Positions 33,701 to 44,586 of a stretch of 64,000 nt of DNA are shown one piece after another (position 1 is the first letter of the stretch; the number at the start of each line of letters is the position of its first letter). Below the pieces are notes generated by a model that saw only the letters and a list, made by a program, of their open reading frames with translations, made no database searches and was not told the origin of the DNA. The position numbers and the translations under genes were made by a program. Source of the DNA: Elymus sibiricus (Eukaryota; Streptophyta; Magnoliopsida; Poales; Poaceae); the NCBI GenBank assembly GCA_039707655.1, contig CM077670.1, forward strand, positions 149,400,001 to 149,464,000, given 5' to 3'.

Positions 33701-33954
33701 TTGGGTTGGTGCAGAGGCTGTACGACGCCGTGCCCCGAATTGATGCTTGGAAGCGCTCCGCGTGCATTGAAGGAGCTCGGATGGCCTTCGGCAAGACCAT
33801 GGTGCACTGGCCGAAGATCAAGCCAGCCGAGATGGCCACCGGACCTCCACCCCCTAGGAAGGAGCATAGGCGCCCCGAGCAATATTTTCCCATCATGATG
33901 GATGGTGCTCGGGCAATAGAGGCCCAGTGCTCGAAAGATGTAATTTATGAGTAG
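30720..33954 (+). pseudogene. Spliced antisense accessory gene of E (Transposase_28-like)
   Basis: Runs opposite to gag. Predicted exons: 30720-31586, 31670-32103, 32184-32715, 32872-32986, 33065-33394, 33470-33954. All introns are GT-AG, 75-156 bp, and joining them keeps one frame of about 920 codons. Exon 1 is a globular domain (FLPHFIRGLGFPLHPFVRG, LMFFYGLDFHDLAPNSFLH, IICEAF, GWSIGKWEAS) of the plant 'putative gypsy type transposon' kind (Transposase_28). Exons 2-3 are acidic and Ser/Pro-rich. Exons 4-5 are a long coiled coil (LAELNRKLKSSEDDL; AEVQQELADAVTKCEAL). Exon 6 is a conserved-looking tail (PLPSSYFGLVQRLYDAVPRI). Two nonsense codons, TGA 32209 and TAG 33127, both possible C-to-T changes. 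Biochemical role unknown. Confidence 0.75.
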
Positions 33955-35273
33955 ATTTAGTTTCCTTGTTGCCAAGGAGTTGAAAGTTTTGTTTTATTCT
34001 TATGCAAGTTGTTGGCTGTGAATATAGTGCCTACTTATGTTAATTTTGACTCGTGTGCGGCCGTTTTTAAACTGAAAGTTACCAGTCGTCAGCTTCAGCC
34101 CCCTTGCAGATACTGCATGGGGTGTTTTCTCGTAACACTTGAACCCTTAGCCAACGTCTCGGTGCCTGAGGTGGTCGTTTGTACGAAAAACCAGGCAATC
34201 AGACTATGCGGTTTTAGTGCTTTCACTTAGCTATAGGAGCTTGACTGCGGGGGCTGGTGACTAGCCCCCAGTGTTTGTGATATTCGGACGAGCCGCGGTT
34301 GATACCATCATCACATGGTTTCTGTAACAGAGAACCCTTCGTTTAACACGGACTAACCTCCAACGATTTTTGGTTTGACACGAGTCATCGGATCACCGAC
34401 CAGTTCTCGCTTTATTGTGACAGTCAGTTTTTGGCTTTCTCCACTGAGGTACTTAACCAGGCTAGCTAGAAGTACAATCGCAGTGGTTCTCCCTTTACCC
34501 TCTTAGCCGAACAGTGCGGAACGTAAGAGGGTAAAGACAGGAGCCGGGCAACCCAACTATTGATCAAAGACGCAATTCAGAACTGATTCATATAGTGCAA
34601 TATCCATGACGCCGAGCACATAAAAAAAAGTAGGTGCCGGGATAAAGTTTGAGGCAAGATTTATGTTCGAGCCCCCGGTCTATTAGCCAGTTACTAAAAA
34701 AGGGACGTATCATAATAGTTTACTTCGGCCTAAAAAAGCGGAAAGGAATATGCAACGCGAATGACTACACAATTTCTAGAGAAAAATTGGTCTTTATTTC
34801 CTTTGAATATGTGACGTCCAACCGTACAATCCAGATTGCCGAAGTAACTTTGATAGATACTTTTGAAGAAATAAATACGTTAGAGTAAAGGTTTACACAG
34901 GGCCGTCATGAGTGGTTTGACGTCCCTACTACGCCCTGCTGCACGTCTGCGCCTTTGCTCTTTAAGAAGCTTCCGTGTGAGCGAAGCTGTCGACTGTATG
35001 TTCGGCGGAAGTAGTAATGTTCGGCAGACGAGCCCTTGGGGAAGGGTTTTGAGAAGTCACCGTGGCATATCAGTTTGACGTTGATCAGGCCCTAGATGGT
35101 GCCCGTTGTCGATGTTGATTCGAAGACATCTGTTGGCCATTGCTCGGTCGAACCGAGCTCTCGGCCTTTGTTTCATGTGTCCCCACAACTGCCCATGGAA
35201 TTTTGAGCGCGAAAATGTGCACTCGAGGTACGTATTTCGCGACTAGGTGGGCCGTGCTATGGGGCGCGTACCC
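33955..35273. other. Element E spacer between converging genes
   Basis: 1.3 kb separating the 3' ends of the antisense gene and gag-protease. No domain recognised; short open stretches only. Contains GGGGGCTGGTGACTAGCCCCCA (in part, about 34247-34270), a GC-rich inverted repeat that could form a hairpin. Confidence 0.55.
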
Positions 35274-37490
35274 CTATTTGGGGTGAGCATGGGAGTGCTC
35301 CGGGACTGAGGCTGCAGCTCGGGAGCGCTTGCATGCATTCAGTGTCTTGGCAGTAGACTGGGCTTGCGACGCCTCTTCGGCGGCTTGGACTTCGGCGGAT
35401 AGAGCCGCCGTGTGTTCCTCTGTTCGGAGCGAGCGCTCAGTATTACCGTTGATGGTAATAACGCCCTTTGGTCCTGGCATCTTGAGCTTCAGGTATGCAT
35501 AGTGTGGGACAGCGTTGAAGCGGGCGAACGCAGTCCGGCTGAGGAGTGCGTGGTAACCGCTGCGGAAGGGGACAATATCGAAGATCAAGTTCTCGTTGCG
35601 GAAGTTATCGGGCGAGCCGAAGACAACTTCCAATGTCATGGATCCCGAGTAGCATGCCTCGACACCTGGGATTACACCTTTAAAGGTGGTGTTGCTGGGT
35701 TTGATCCTTGACGGGTCGATCCCCATTTCCCTCACTGTATCTGAGTAAATCAGGTTGAGGTTGCTACCTCCATCCATAAGGACTCTGGTGAGGTGAAATC
35801 CGTGCATGATGGGGTCGAGCACCAGAGCCGCCGTTCCTCCATGGCGTATACAGGTTGGATGGTCTCGACGGTCGAAAGTGATCGGGCAAGCCGACCATGG
35901 GTTGAATTTCGGGGCTACCGGCTCTAAGGCGTAGACATCCCGAAGAGCGCATTTCCGCTCCTTCTTCGGTATATGCGTGACATAGATCATGTTCACGGTT
36001 TTGACCTCTGAAGGGAACTACTTTTGGTCTCCGTTGTTCGGTCCGCGAGGTTCGTCGTCATCCTCGCTGTGGGGGCCCTTGCCCTGTTCTTCGGCTGTGA
36101 CCTTGCCAGCCTGTTTGATTACCCAACAGTTACGGTTGGTATGGTTGGCGGGCTTTTCCGGGGTGCCGTGAATCTGACAGGGCCTATCTAATATTCTATC
36201 CAACGCAGATGGGCCGTCCCGGTTCCCTTTAGAGGGTTTTTTCCGCGGTCCCGATTTCGAGCCGCTGAATCTGGTGTTTACTGCTGCGTCATCGGCTTCA
36301 CCGCCGTTGTTTGAGTGCCGACGCTTATTGTTCTTATTGCGCCGGGGTTTCCCGTTTCCGTCCCGGGCCTCTGAAGTGCCGGGGTGTTCGGGGTGGTTGC
36401 TTCGACGAGCTAACCAGCTATCCTCACCCGCGCAAAAGCGGGTCATTAGGGAGGTAAGGGCCGACATTGTTCTCGGCTTGTCCTGGCCGAGCTGGCGGGC
36501 GAGCCACTCGTCCCGGATACTGTGTTTGAATGCCGCAATCGCTTCGGCATCTGGACAGTCGACGATCTGGTTCTTCTTGGTCAAGAACCGGTTCCAGAAT
36601 TGCCAGGCTGACTCCCCGGGCTGCTGAATGACATGGCTTAGGTCATCGGCGTCCGGTGGCCGAACATAGGTGCCTTGAAAGTTAGCTCGGAATGCATCCT
36701 CGAGCTCGTCCCAGCTCCCGATGGAGTTTTCGGGTAGGCTGTTCAGCCAATGCCTTGCTGGTCCCTTGAGTTTCAACGGTAAGTACTTAATGGCATGGAG
36801 ATCATCTCCTCGGGCCATATGAATGTGGAGAAGGAAATCTTCAATCCACACGGCTGGGTCAGTTGTCCCATCGTAGGATTCTATATTGACAGGTTTGAAC
36901 CCCTCGGGGAACTGATGTTGCATCACCTCATCGGTGAAACACATTGGGTGTGTGGCGCCCCTGGCCCGGGCCACATAGCGCCGAAGATCGGTTGTCATCC
37001 AGGCACGGTGCTGCTCCCAAGCTCTGTCGTTCCTATTGCGCCAGGCTTGGTATTCGTCCCGTCCAGCGGGCACGTACCATGTGGATCCATAGATGGATCT
37101 GGACTGGATCCCTCGGGCGTTCAGGTCGTGGCGCAGATCGTATCGGTCGTCCGGTTGAACCGGGTCTTTGCCTGCTCGGCGAGGAGGCGCGGGTGGGTAT
37201 TCGGCTTACCCGGCCGCCCTATCCCGTCCTCGAGGGGGGACGGGTGGGAGTTGGGTTTCCACAGCCGGCCTATCCCGTCCTCGAGGGGGGGGGGGGGGGT
37301 CGGGCTGGCTTGCGTAAGTCCGTCTGGGAGGCATGGGCTCAAGGGCCTCATCCTCAAATTCTGGGAGTAGGCGCCGCCGTGGGTAACTCTTGTATTGACC
37401 CTGACGTTGATCGTCACGGCCCTCTTCAGCAGCTAAGACCATTGTCCATCTGTCGTTGAGCATATTTTGTTCCGTTTTAACTGTTGTTGC
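35274..37490 (-). pseudogene. gag: Element E gag (main part) and protease
   Basis: Continues the gag of 60163-59053 after removal of F. Domains: Arg/Pro-rich linker, retrotransposon gag domain (36990-36450; GTTDPAVWIEDFLLH, LPLKLKGPARHWLNSLPENS), a variant knuckle CX2HX8HX4C (C-Q-I-H ... H-T-N-R-N-C, about 36186-36133), then protease with LMDGGSNLNL near 35780. Damage: a 1-nt loss in an A-run near 37473, TAA 37206 and TAG 36018, which splits gag from protease in an otherwise continuous frame. The protease is followed by a stop at 35274, with no polymerase. The DGG in place of DTG/DSG is shared with C, D and F. Confidence 0.88.
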
Positions 37491-38473
37491 TGTCGTGCCC
37501 ATGGAACCCGGGGTATCCAGGCCCGTCTGCCTTTGGCCAAGGGCGCAACGCCTGGAGTGGGCCCGGCGGGCCGTCACCACCAAGTGTTTCACCAAGACCC
37601 CTCATGAGGCCCTGGCCTCCTGAGGCCCCCTCCTCAGGGAGTAGCAGGCTACGCTCAGCACCACCATCAACGGCCTCGCGAGGTCCCCTCACGAGGCGAC
37701 TTCCCGAGGGGCCTCACGATGCGGCTCCCCGAGGTGGCCTCACGAGGCCCCCTCTCCAAGCGGTCCCCTGAGGCATCCTCCTGATGGCTTACAAGGCAAG
37801 GAAGATCCGGCTCAGTCACACGGTCCCCGCCCATCACGTGGGTGACGCGCGCGGCGACGGGCAGCAGCAGAGGCCGCGCCAGCAGGCGCGGATGCAGATG
37901 GTTTCCTCTTTTGTGTTAGGGAAGCAGGGCCAGCTATCTACTCTCCAAAGCAACCCCAAAGGTTGCCCGATCGGCGAAGGAAGACCAAGACGGCGGGCGC
38001 GCAGGGCGGAGGTGATCACCGAGCCCACCGGCGCGTCATGGATCATGCTTTGGCAGGCGAAGACCACCTTTAGTCAGGATAGCCTGAGCGCCTGTCCCCT
38101 TTCAAAACCGCCAAGTGTGGCAACCCTTCCCGCCTATGTTTCTAGGGGGAAGAGGACCAAGGCCAGCATAAAAAAGGGCAGTGATGCCATTGTAGAGGAG
38201 GTTCGGAGGTTTGGAGGTTCAGAACCTGTTCTTCCTCCTTCACCGTGTACGCGAGAACTCTCTTGCCCACCGCAATACAACACACAAGCAGGAGTAGGGT
38301 AGTACACCGCAAGGTGGCTCGAACCTGGGTAAACCGCTGTGTCCTCGCCCGTCCTACGCTAGCGCGCCCTCGCCGTAGTCTCGCCGTAGCGCTGCCGTGG
38401 TTGGAGACGAAGTAGTAGAACGAGCTCATCCCAGTGTTCGAACCTTTGGGTCCCCGGAGCCCAACTTCCGACA
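37491..38473 (+). repeat. LTR1 of element F
   Basis: 983 bp, TGTCGTGCCCATGGAACCC to CAACTTCCGACA. TATA-like GCATAAAAAAGGGC at 38166-38179. The stretch 37670-37770 is packed with CCTCRCGAGG-type near-palindromes. Confidence 0.95.
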
Positions 38474-38475
38474 TT

Positions 38476-38493
38476 TGGCGCGCCAGGTAGGGG
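38476..38493 (+). promoter_or_regulatory. Presumed primer binding site of F
   Basis: TGGCGCGCCAGGTAGGGG, identical to that of element C although the LTRs differ. Confidence 0.7.
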
Positions 38494-38536
38494 TGCGCTA
38501 TTGTTCTCCTGCTCCGCCCTCAGCTCCACCAGCCCC

Positions 38537-40988
38537 ATGGCCGACGCCCGTCGCGAGCGCGCTAAGCGCAGGGCTGGCCACGTGGTCCAGACAGAGCTGG
38601 TGGCCCGCGGCAATCGCCGCCGCCCCGACGCCGAGGCTGCCGCCGCCACCGACCCCGCTGCCCGCGAGCAGCAGGCCTCCTCCCTGCACCCCTCCATGCG
38701 GGCGGACGGCCACACCGCCACGGCCTCCTCCCTCGCCAACCGTGGGCCACCAAACCCGCAGGCCGCGCTGCTCATGGTGCGCGAGCTGCTCCGCTACCGT
38801 CCTGATGACGCCGGCTACGACGCCTGGCTCGGTCGCATCACCGAGCTCGTCAACGTCGCCGGGGACGCCCCGGCGCCTTCTCACTCGCTCCGCCCTCCAC
38901 CGTCTCGTGCTGGGGACCTGGCGCACGGCGCTCCGCTGCCGCTTCCTCTACGTGACGAGCGCGCCGGGCCCCAGCGCAGCACGCGGGCTCGTGAGCCGTC
39001 CCGCGCCGCGTCTTCTCCGGACCACTGCGAGCCCAGCTGCCAGATCATCCGCCGCGCGCCCCCCGACGCGTGAGTGCTCCTCGAGCGCCAACGCCAGTGC
39101 CAGGACCAGGCCGTTCAAGACATTGCAGCGGCCGGGCGTTAAAACCGCGACGCCCTCACTGGCGGCGTCCCCTCGAGCGGCGTGGGCTGCCGTGCCTTCA
39201 CCCGCGAGCTGCGTCGCGTGGTCTGGACCGCGAAGTTAAAGCCCGAGCTGCCTCCGCGCTACGACGGCACCCCCAACCCTACGGAGTTCCTCCAGCTCTA
39301 CGCGCTGAGCGTCGAGGCGGCGAACGGCGACGACAAGGTCATGGCGAACTGGTTCCCCATGGCCCTCAAGGACGGCCGGCGCTCCTGGCTCATGAACCTC
39401 CCCGAGGCTTCCATCTCGTCGTGGGCCGAGCTCTACAGCCAGTTCATCGCCAACTTCAAGGGCACACCGGACCGCTCCCTCACCATCAACGACCTGCGGC
39501 ATGTTCGACAGCGCCCAGAGGAGACCCTCCACAAATACATCCAGCACTTTAGTCAGGTGCGCAACAAAGATCCCGCGCGCCTCCGATGCGGCCGTCATTT
39601 CCGCGTTCTCCACCGGCGTCACGGACATCCAGATGCGCGAGAAGCTCGCCATCAACGGTGAGCTCGACTCCGTGCTCGAGCTGCTCGACCTCGCCGACAA
39701 GTGCGCCAAGGCTGAAGAAGGCCGCCTCTTCGTCCACAGCGACCCCGACGCGGCGCTCGACGGCGCCAAGGCCAAGGGCAAGGACGTCAAGCGCAAGGGC
39801 CCTGCCGTGCTTGCGGCGGAGCCCGAGCAGAAGCGCGGCCGTGACCTCGACGAGCCTAGGAAGGACAACCGGTCACTCTGTGCCTTTCACAACGTCCGCT
39901 CCCACAACACCGAAGACTGTCATGAGCTCAAGTTGCTCCGCGACGAGCGCTAGAGCCACCGAGACGACCGCAACGGCCGCGGCGCCGGCCGCGGAGGTGG
40001 CCGCAGCGGCAACCGCCGGGACAGCCGCAACAATAATGGCGGCTACCGCCAGGGCTGGTGCGATCAACCTCGTGAGGCCGCCTGGCGTGATCAGCCTCGT
40101 GAGGCGAATCCTCAGGCTAATGCCGCTCTCCCGCCGCTGCCTCCGCCACCTCGGAGGAACGACGTCAACCAGCCTGACGAGGGCGCCGGGGGCTCCCAGG
40201 AGCCTCGCGCGGTCGCCTGCATCCTCGGCGGGTCCCAAGCCCCCGCGTCCATTCGCCACTTCAAGCTACTCTCTCGCGAGGTGTACGCCGCCCTCCCGAG
40301 GCCTGAGGTCGCGCGGCCCCTCAAGTGGTCGCAGTACGCCATCACCTTCGACTCCAAGGACCATCCCAAGTCCACGGCCTCCACAGGCGCGCTCCCCATG
40401 ATGTGCATTCCCACCATCAGCAACGTCACGGTCAGCAAGACCCTCCTCGACGGGGGTGCCGGCCTCAACGTGCTCTCCATCGAGACCTTTGAGACGCTCC
40501 AGGTGCCCTATGACCAGCTGATGCCGACCAGGCCCTTCTCCGGAGTGACCGATGGCTCCACCATTCCGCTGGGGCAGGTGCGCCTCCACGTCTCCTTCGA
40601 CACTCGCAAGAACTACCACACCGAGCTCATCGACTTCGACGTGGCGCACATCGGCCTGCCCTACAATGCCATCTTGGGCTACCCAGCTCTCACCAAGTTC
40701 ATGGCGGCCACTCATCACGCCTACAACGTCCTCAAGATGCCCGGCTGCAGCGGCATCATCACCGTCGCCTGCGACGAAAAGGACGCGGCCAGCACCCTCG
40801 AGCGCGCCTACAAGGCTGCCGCTGTCGCGCAACCAGCCGACGAGGACGCGGCCGAGCCTTCCGAGGCCGCGCCCGCGAAGAAGAAGCAGCTGTTCTCTCA
40901 AGACCGCGCCGAGACGAAGAAGGTGTCGGTGGACGGCAGCGGCTCCGGCCCCGCCTTCACCATCGGCACGGGCCTCCCTCCTGCATAG
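38537..40988 (+). pseudogene. gag: Element F interior A gag-protease
   Basis: ATG at 38537 (MADARRERAKRRAG). A basic/Ala-rich N-terminus leads to the gag domain (39190-39700; CRAFTRELRRVVW, LMNLPEASISSW, YIQHFSQVRNK, KLAINGELDSVLELLDLADKC), a variant knuckle CX2HX4HX4C (C-A-F-H ... H-N-T-E-D-C, near 39883), an Arg/Gly/Asn-rich linker and a protease with LLDGGAGLNV near 40442. Breaks: TGA 39071, TAA 39140, a 1-nt gain near 39566 that moves the frame, TAG 39951 and TAG 40986 before the RT start. From 39570 to 41567 the frame is continuous apart from the last two stops. Confidence 0.88.
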
Positions 40989-41567
40989 GAAAGCGCGCTC
41001 GTCACCTTCCTTCAGGCAAACTCGGATGTTTTCGCCTGGAAAGCATCCGACTTGTCCGGTGTGCCGAGGGAGGTGATCGAGCACCACTTAGCGGTGTGCC
41101 CCAATGCACGCCCAGTCAAGCAGAAAGCGCGGCGCCAGGCGCCAGCGAAGCAAGAGTTCATCGTCAATGAAGTCCAGAAGCTCCAAGAGGCCGGAGTCAT
41201 TCGCGAGGTGCGCCATCCCGAATGGCTTGCCAACCCAGTCGTCGTCCCCAAGGAGGGTGGCAAGGAGCGCATGTGCGTCGACTTCACCAGCCTCAACAAG
41301 TTCTGCCCTCGTGACCCCTTCCAGCTGCCGCGAGGTGGCCGGGGCGTTGGCCCCACCGTCGACGGCACGTGCATGCCCTTCGGGCTGAGGAACGCCGCCG
41401 CCTCTTTCCAGAGGCTGGCGCTCTTCGCGCCAGAGCCTCGTGAGCCTCCTGCTCCTCGCGAGCCTCCAGGGCCTCATGAGGCCCCCGGCCCCGGAGCGCG
41501 GCCCTCCTCCTCGCCGCGCCTCCCGCGCCGCCAGAGCCCCGCTCCCAGAACCTTTCTGCCAAGGTGA
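40989..41567 (+). pseudogene. pol: Element F interior A: reverse transcriptase with internal deletions
   Basis: Begins like a Gypsy RT (ESALVTFLQANSDVFAW, GVPREVIEHHLAVCP, CVDFTSLNKFCPRDPF). It then jumps from QLPR directly to a short unrelated stretch and CMPFGLRNAAASFQR, so the segment with the first catalytic Asp (FLDAYSGYHQI in relatives) is gone. After that it jumps again into the Pro/Arg/Glu-rich linker that in interior B lies between RT and RNase H. The catalytic Y-x-D-D, RNase H and integrase are all missing, making interior A non-autonomous. Confidence 0.87.
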
Positions 41568-42678
41568 TTTTGTTTAAATGCGGCTGAGGGCGCCCCATGG
41601 GCCACACCAACCTTGAGCTGATCCGTGCCGGACGCGGCAGCTTAGCCCCTATCCTTTTGGTTGTGTAGTGAATTTTGCTGATTTTACCTTGATGAGTTAT
41701 GTTACCTACTCAATTGCCTGTTAAGTTTGATGCCGACCGGAGAGCGCCACACGCTCGCGACCCCTCCCCAGACTGATTCCGTGAGCGGGGGCTAGGCACA
41801 GTGCCTGTGCTCGGGTCCGTCCCTGCAGTGCCGCCAAATCCAAGCGACTGAGCTCTGGCTCACGGGCCTGCTAACGTGCACGCCACCTCACCAAGGTCCT
41901 TGGTGCCTTATCTCCTCACGCAACGGCCATGGGCGAGTTAGCAAGCGCGTGCCGCTCCCCCCATCGTGAACCTGTTGACATGCAGTCCCCCAGGAGGCGA
42001 GCTACGCAGGGACCTCGCGGGTGGCCTCTCACGAGCCGGCTCGCAAGGCGAAGATGCTTCGAACACCGAGTCTCGCGAGCTGCGTGAGCCCCTCATGAGC
42101 CGTGGCTCACCCGACGCCGCTCTCCGCCCAAAGCTGAGTGTGACTGCCTCACGAGGCACCATTACCGCCACTCAAGCTCTCTCCCCTCGCGATCCCATGG
42201 GTGCCAGCGGTTTTTCTTCTGCGTAAGCCGCTTGCACGTCAAAGGGGGGTTTCCTGAGCATCGCGCCTCTGGAGCTCTCACTAGCTCCCGGTGCCCCTCA
42301 CCTCCTGGCCTTGTACCGGCATCGCGACTGGACATACCAGCGACGGCTGAGGCCCGCTCGGGGGCTGGGTCCTGACGGCGTAGAGCGCTGAGGCGAACAA
42401 AGAAAAAAAAACCAGCCTCACGAGAGGGCTGCGGGAGGGAATGCATACATCCTTGATCACGAAAGCGTTAAGCTAAGCATAGAAGACATTGTTTTCACGC
42501 CCCCGTGGGGCTACATCGGTTCAATGCAGGAAAATGAAAAGAAGAACTAGGCGAGGCGCTGTCACCCCCAAGACTCTAGCGCGGGCGCCGCGCGCGTCCC
42601 CAAGAAGGCGCTGCAGGCAAGTGCAGCTCCGTCACTGTGCGTGCGGTGTCCCGGCTCCGGAGTCGTCGTCGCGTGCGC
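41568..42678. other. Element F interior A 3' spacer
   Basis: Non-coding. Two stretches align with interior B: 41580-41900 (GGCGCCCCATGGGCCACACC, CTTTTGGTTGTGTAGTG) with 47930-48260, and 42235-42390 (CTCACTAGCTCCCGGTGCCCC, CTGGACATACCAGCGACGGCT in part) with 54385-54541. Similarity fades after about 42540, where the cargo gene begins. Confidence 0.7.
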
Positions 42679-43338
42679 CTAGTCGGAGTCCTCGTCCTCG
42701 CTCTTGACGAGGGGGGAGTCACCGCCGCTTCTGCTTCCGCCGGAGGGGGCAGCTCCGCCGGAGGAGCCGTCCTTGCTGGAGGAGCCGCTGTAGCTGTCCT
42801 CGCTCTTGGCGCAACACTCCAGGCGGCTGCCGGAGAGCCCGAAGATCTTGACGAAAAGCGTGGCGGCCCCGTCGTACTTGAACTGGAGGACGTGCCCCCG
42901 CTTCAGGCCGCGGGCGAGGGCAAACGACTTCCACCCCTGCCTCAGGAACATGAAGCCCGAGGCGGTAAGCTCCGTCGCCACCCAAGAGGGGCCGTTGCAG
43001 CAACCGTTGGCCTGCACCCACAGGCCCAAGGGCGCGCGGTCCGCCATCGCTGCCGCGAAGGAGTCCAGGAGCCGGAGCCAGGTGCAGGGGCTGCGGTGCA
43101 TGTTCACGATGAACTCGCGTGCCGCCTCCGCCGAGTGGCTCCCCGCCTGGGGCGGAAATGCGGCCGCTCCGCCGTGACCGCCTCGGCCTTGCGCGCCTCG
43201 CCCGCCGCGCCCACTAGCGGCGCCCCTTCCGCGACTGCTGGGCCCGGTGACGGCGGCCGTCTAGGATCGACCACGCCCCCGGGGCGGGACCTGCGATGCG
43301 GCGGCGGAAGCACGGCCGCGCCCTCGTCCTCTCGCCAT
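42679..43338 (-). pseudogene. Antisense B3-domain DNA-binding protein gene carried by F interior A
   Basis: Opposite to gag-pol. ATG 43338-43336 (MARGRGRGRAS). One frame of 219 codons plus stop, with a single internal TAG at 43261-43263. An Arg/Gly-rich N-terminus of about 65 residues precedes a B3 domain (about residues 73-175): W-L-R-L-L-D-S-F-A-A-A, QGWKSFALARGLKRGHVLQF, KYDG, LFVKIFGLSGSRLECC. This is the GW-x2-F ... L-x2-G-H-x-L-x-F ... V-x-IF pattern of REM/VRN1-type plant B3 factors, which bind DNA in the nucleus. A Ser/Gly-rich, acidic tail (KSEDEDSD) follows. A minus-strand TATA-like GATAAAAAGG lies at 43419-43428, about 85 bp upstream. The slot is where interior B and other elements carry a Transposase_28-like gene. 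Host origin of the domain is inferred. Confidence 0.8.
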
Positions 43339-43633
43339 CTCTTCGGTAGTTCTAGCAAGGAGACGTGGAAGCTGGAGGAAGGAGAAGATGAGTGGGGGGC
43401 TACGGCTCTCCCTTCCCCCCTTTTTATCTCGGCGCGGGACTCCGCTCGTTGCTCCGCCTTCTCCGGCGCCAAGATTTATGTCAGCACGGCAGTTCCTGGG
43501 GCGTCGTGGGGAAGTGGGGGTGTCGCCCATCACGTCATGCGGCACGCGTCGCGCCTGGCTGTAGGCGGTTAGGGCCCGCGTCGTTTCGCCCCTCTGTAGG
43601 CGGGAACGTGCGCGCCGCGGGCCCGGGGGCTAC
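43339..43633. promoter_or_regulatory. Antisense promoter and polypurine end of F interior A
   Basis: Contains the TATA-like box for the B3 gene (43419-43428, minus) and a block 43470-43633 nearly identical to 57905-58070 of interior B (GCGCGGCAGTT-type start, GTCGTGGGGAAGTGGGG). The polypurine tract GGGCCCGGGGGCTAC ends at 43633, next to LTR2. Confidence 0.75.
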
Positions 43634-44586
43634 TGTCGGGCCCATGGAACCCGGGGTATCCAGGCCTGTCTGCCTTTGGCCCAGGGCGCGACGCCTGGAG
43701 TGGGCCCGGCGGGCCGTCGCCACCAAGTGTTTCACCAAGACCCCTCATGAGGCCTTGGCCTCCTGAGGCCCCCACCTCAGGGAGTAGCAGGCTACGCTCA
43801 GCACCACCATCAACGGCCTCGCGAGGTCCCCTCATGAGGCGGCTTCCCGAGTGGCCTCACGAGGCGGCTCCCCGAGGTGCCCTGACGAGGCCCCCTCTCC
43901 AAGCGGTCCCCCGAGGCATCCTCCCGATGGCTTATAAGGCAAGGAAGATCCGGCTCAGTCGCGCGGTCCCAGCCCATCACGTGGGTGACGCGCGCGGCGA
44001 CGGGCAGCAACAGAGGCCGCGCCAGCAGGCGCGGATGCAGATGGTTTCCTCTTTTGTGTTAGGGAAGCAGGGCCAGCTATCTACTCTCCAAAGCAACCCC
44101 AATGGTTGCCCGATCGGCGAAGGAAGACCAAGACGGCGGGCGCGCAGGGCAGAGGTCATCACCGAGCCCACCGGCGCGTCATGGATCATGCTTTGGCAGG
44201 CGAAGACCACCTTTAGTCAGGATAGCCTGAGCGCCTGTCCCCTTTCAAAACCGCCAAGTGTGGCAACCCTTCCCGCCTAAGTTTCCAGGGGGGAGAGGAC
44301 CAAGGCCAGCATAAAAAAGGGCAGTGCTACCATTGTAGAGGAGGTTCAGAGGTTCGGAGGTTCGGAGGTTCAGAACCTGTCCTTCCTCCTTCACCGTGTA
44401 CGCGAGAACTCTCTTGCCCACCGCAATACAACACACAAGCAGGAGTAGGGTCTTACACCGCAAGGTGGCCCGGACCTGGGTAAACCGCTGTGTCCTCGCC
44501 CGTCCTACACTAGCGCGCCCTCGCCGTAGTCTCGCCGTAGCGCTGGCGTGGTAGGAGACGAAGTAGTAGAACGAGCTCACCCCAGT
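43634..44586 (+). repeat. LTR2 of element F, 3'-truncated
   Basis: 953 bp, TGTCGGGCCCATGGAACCC to CTCACCCCAGT. Lacks the final 30 bp present in LTR1 and LTR3. TATA-like GCATAAAAAAGGGC at 44309-44322. Confidence 0.93.

Noticed and set aside
38397..40401. Long Pro/Ser/Arg-rich open frames over F gag
   Set aside because: Off-frame shadows of a very GC-rich gag; the true frames align to gag of C and D.
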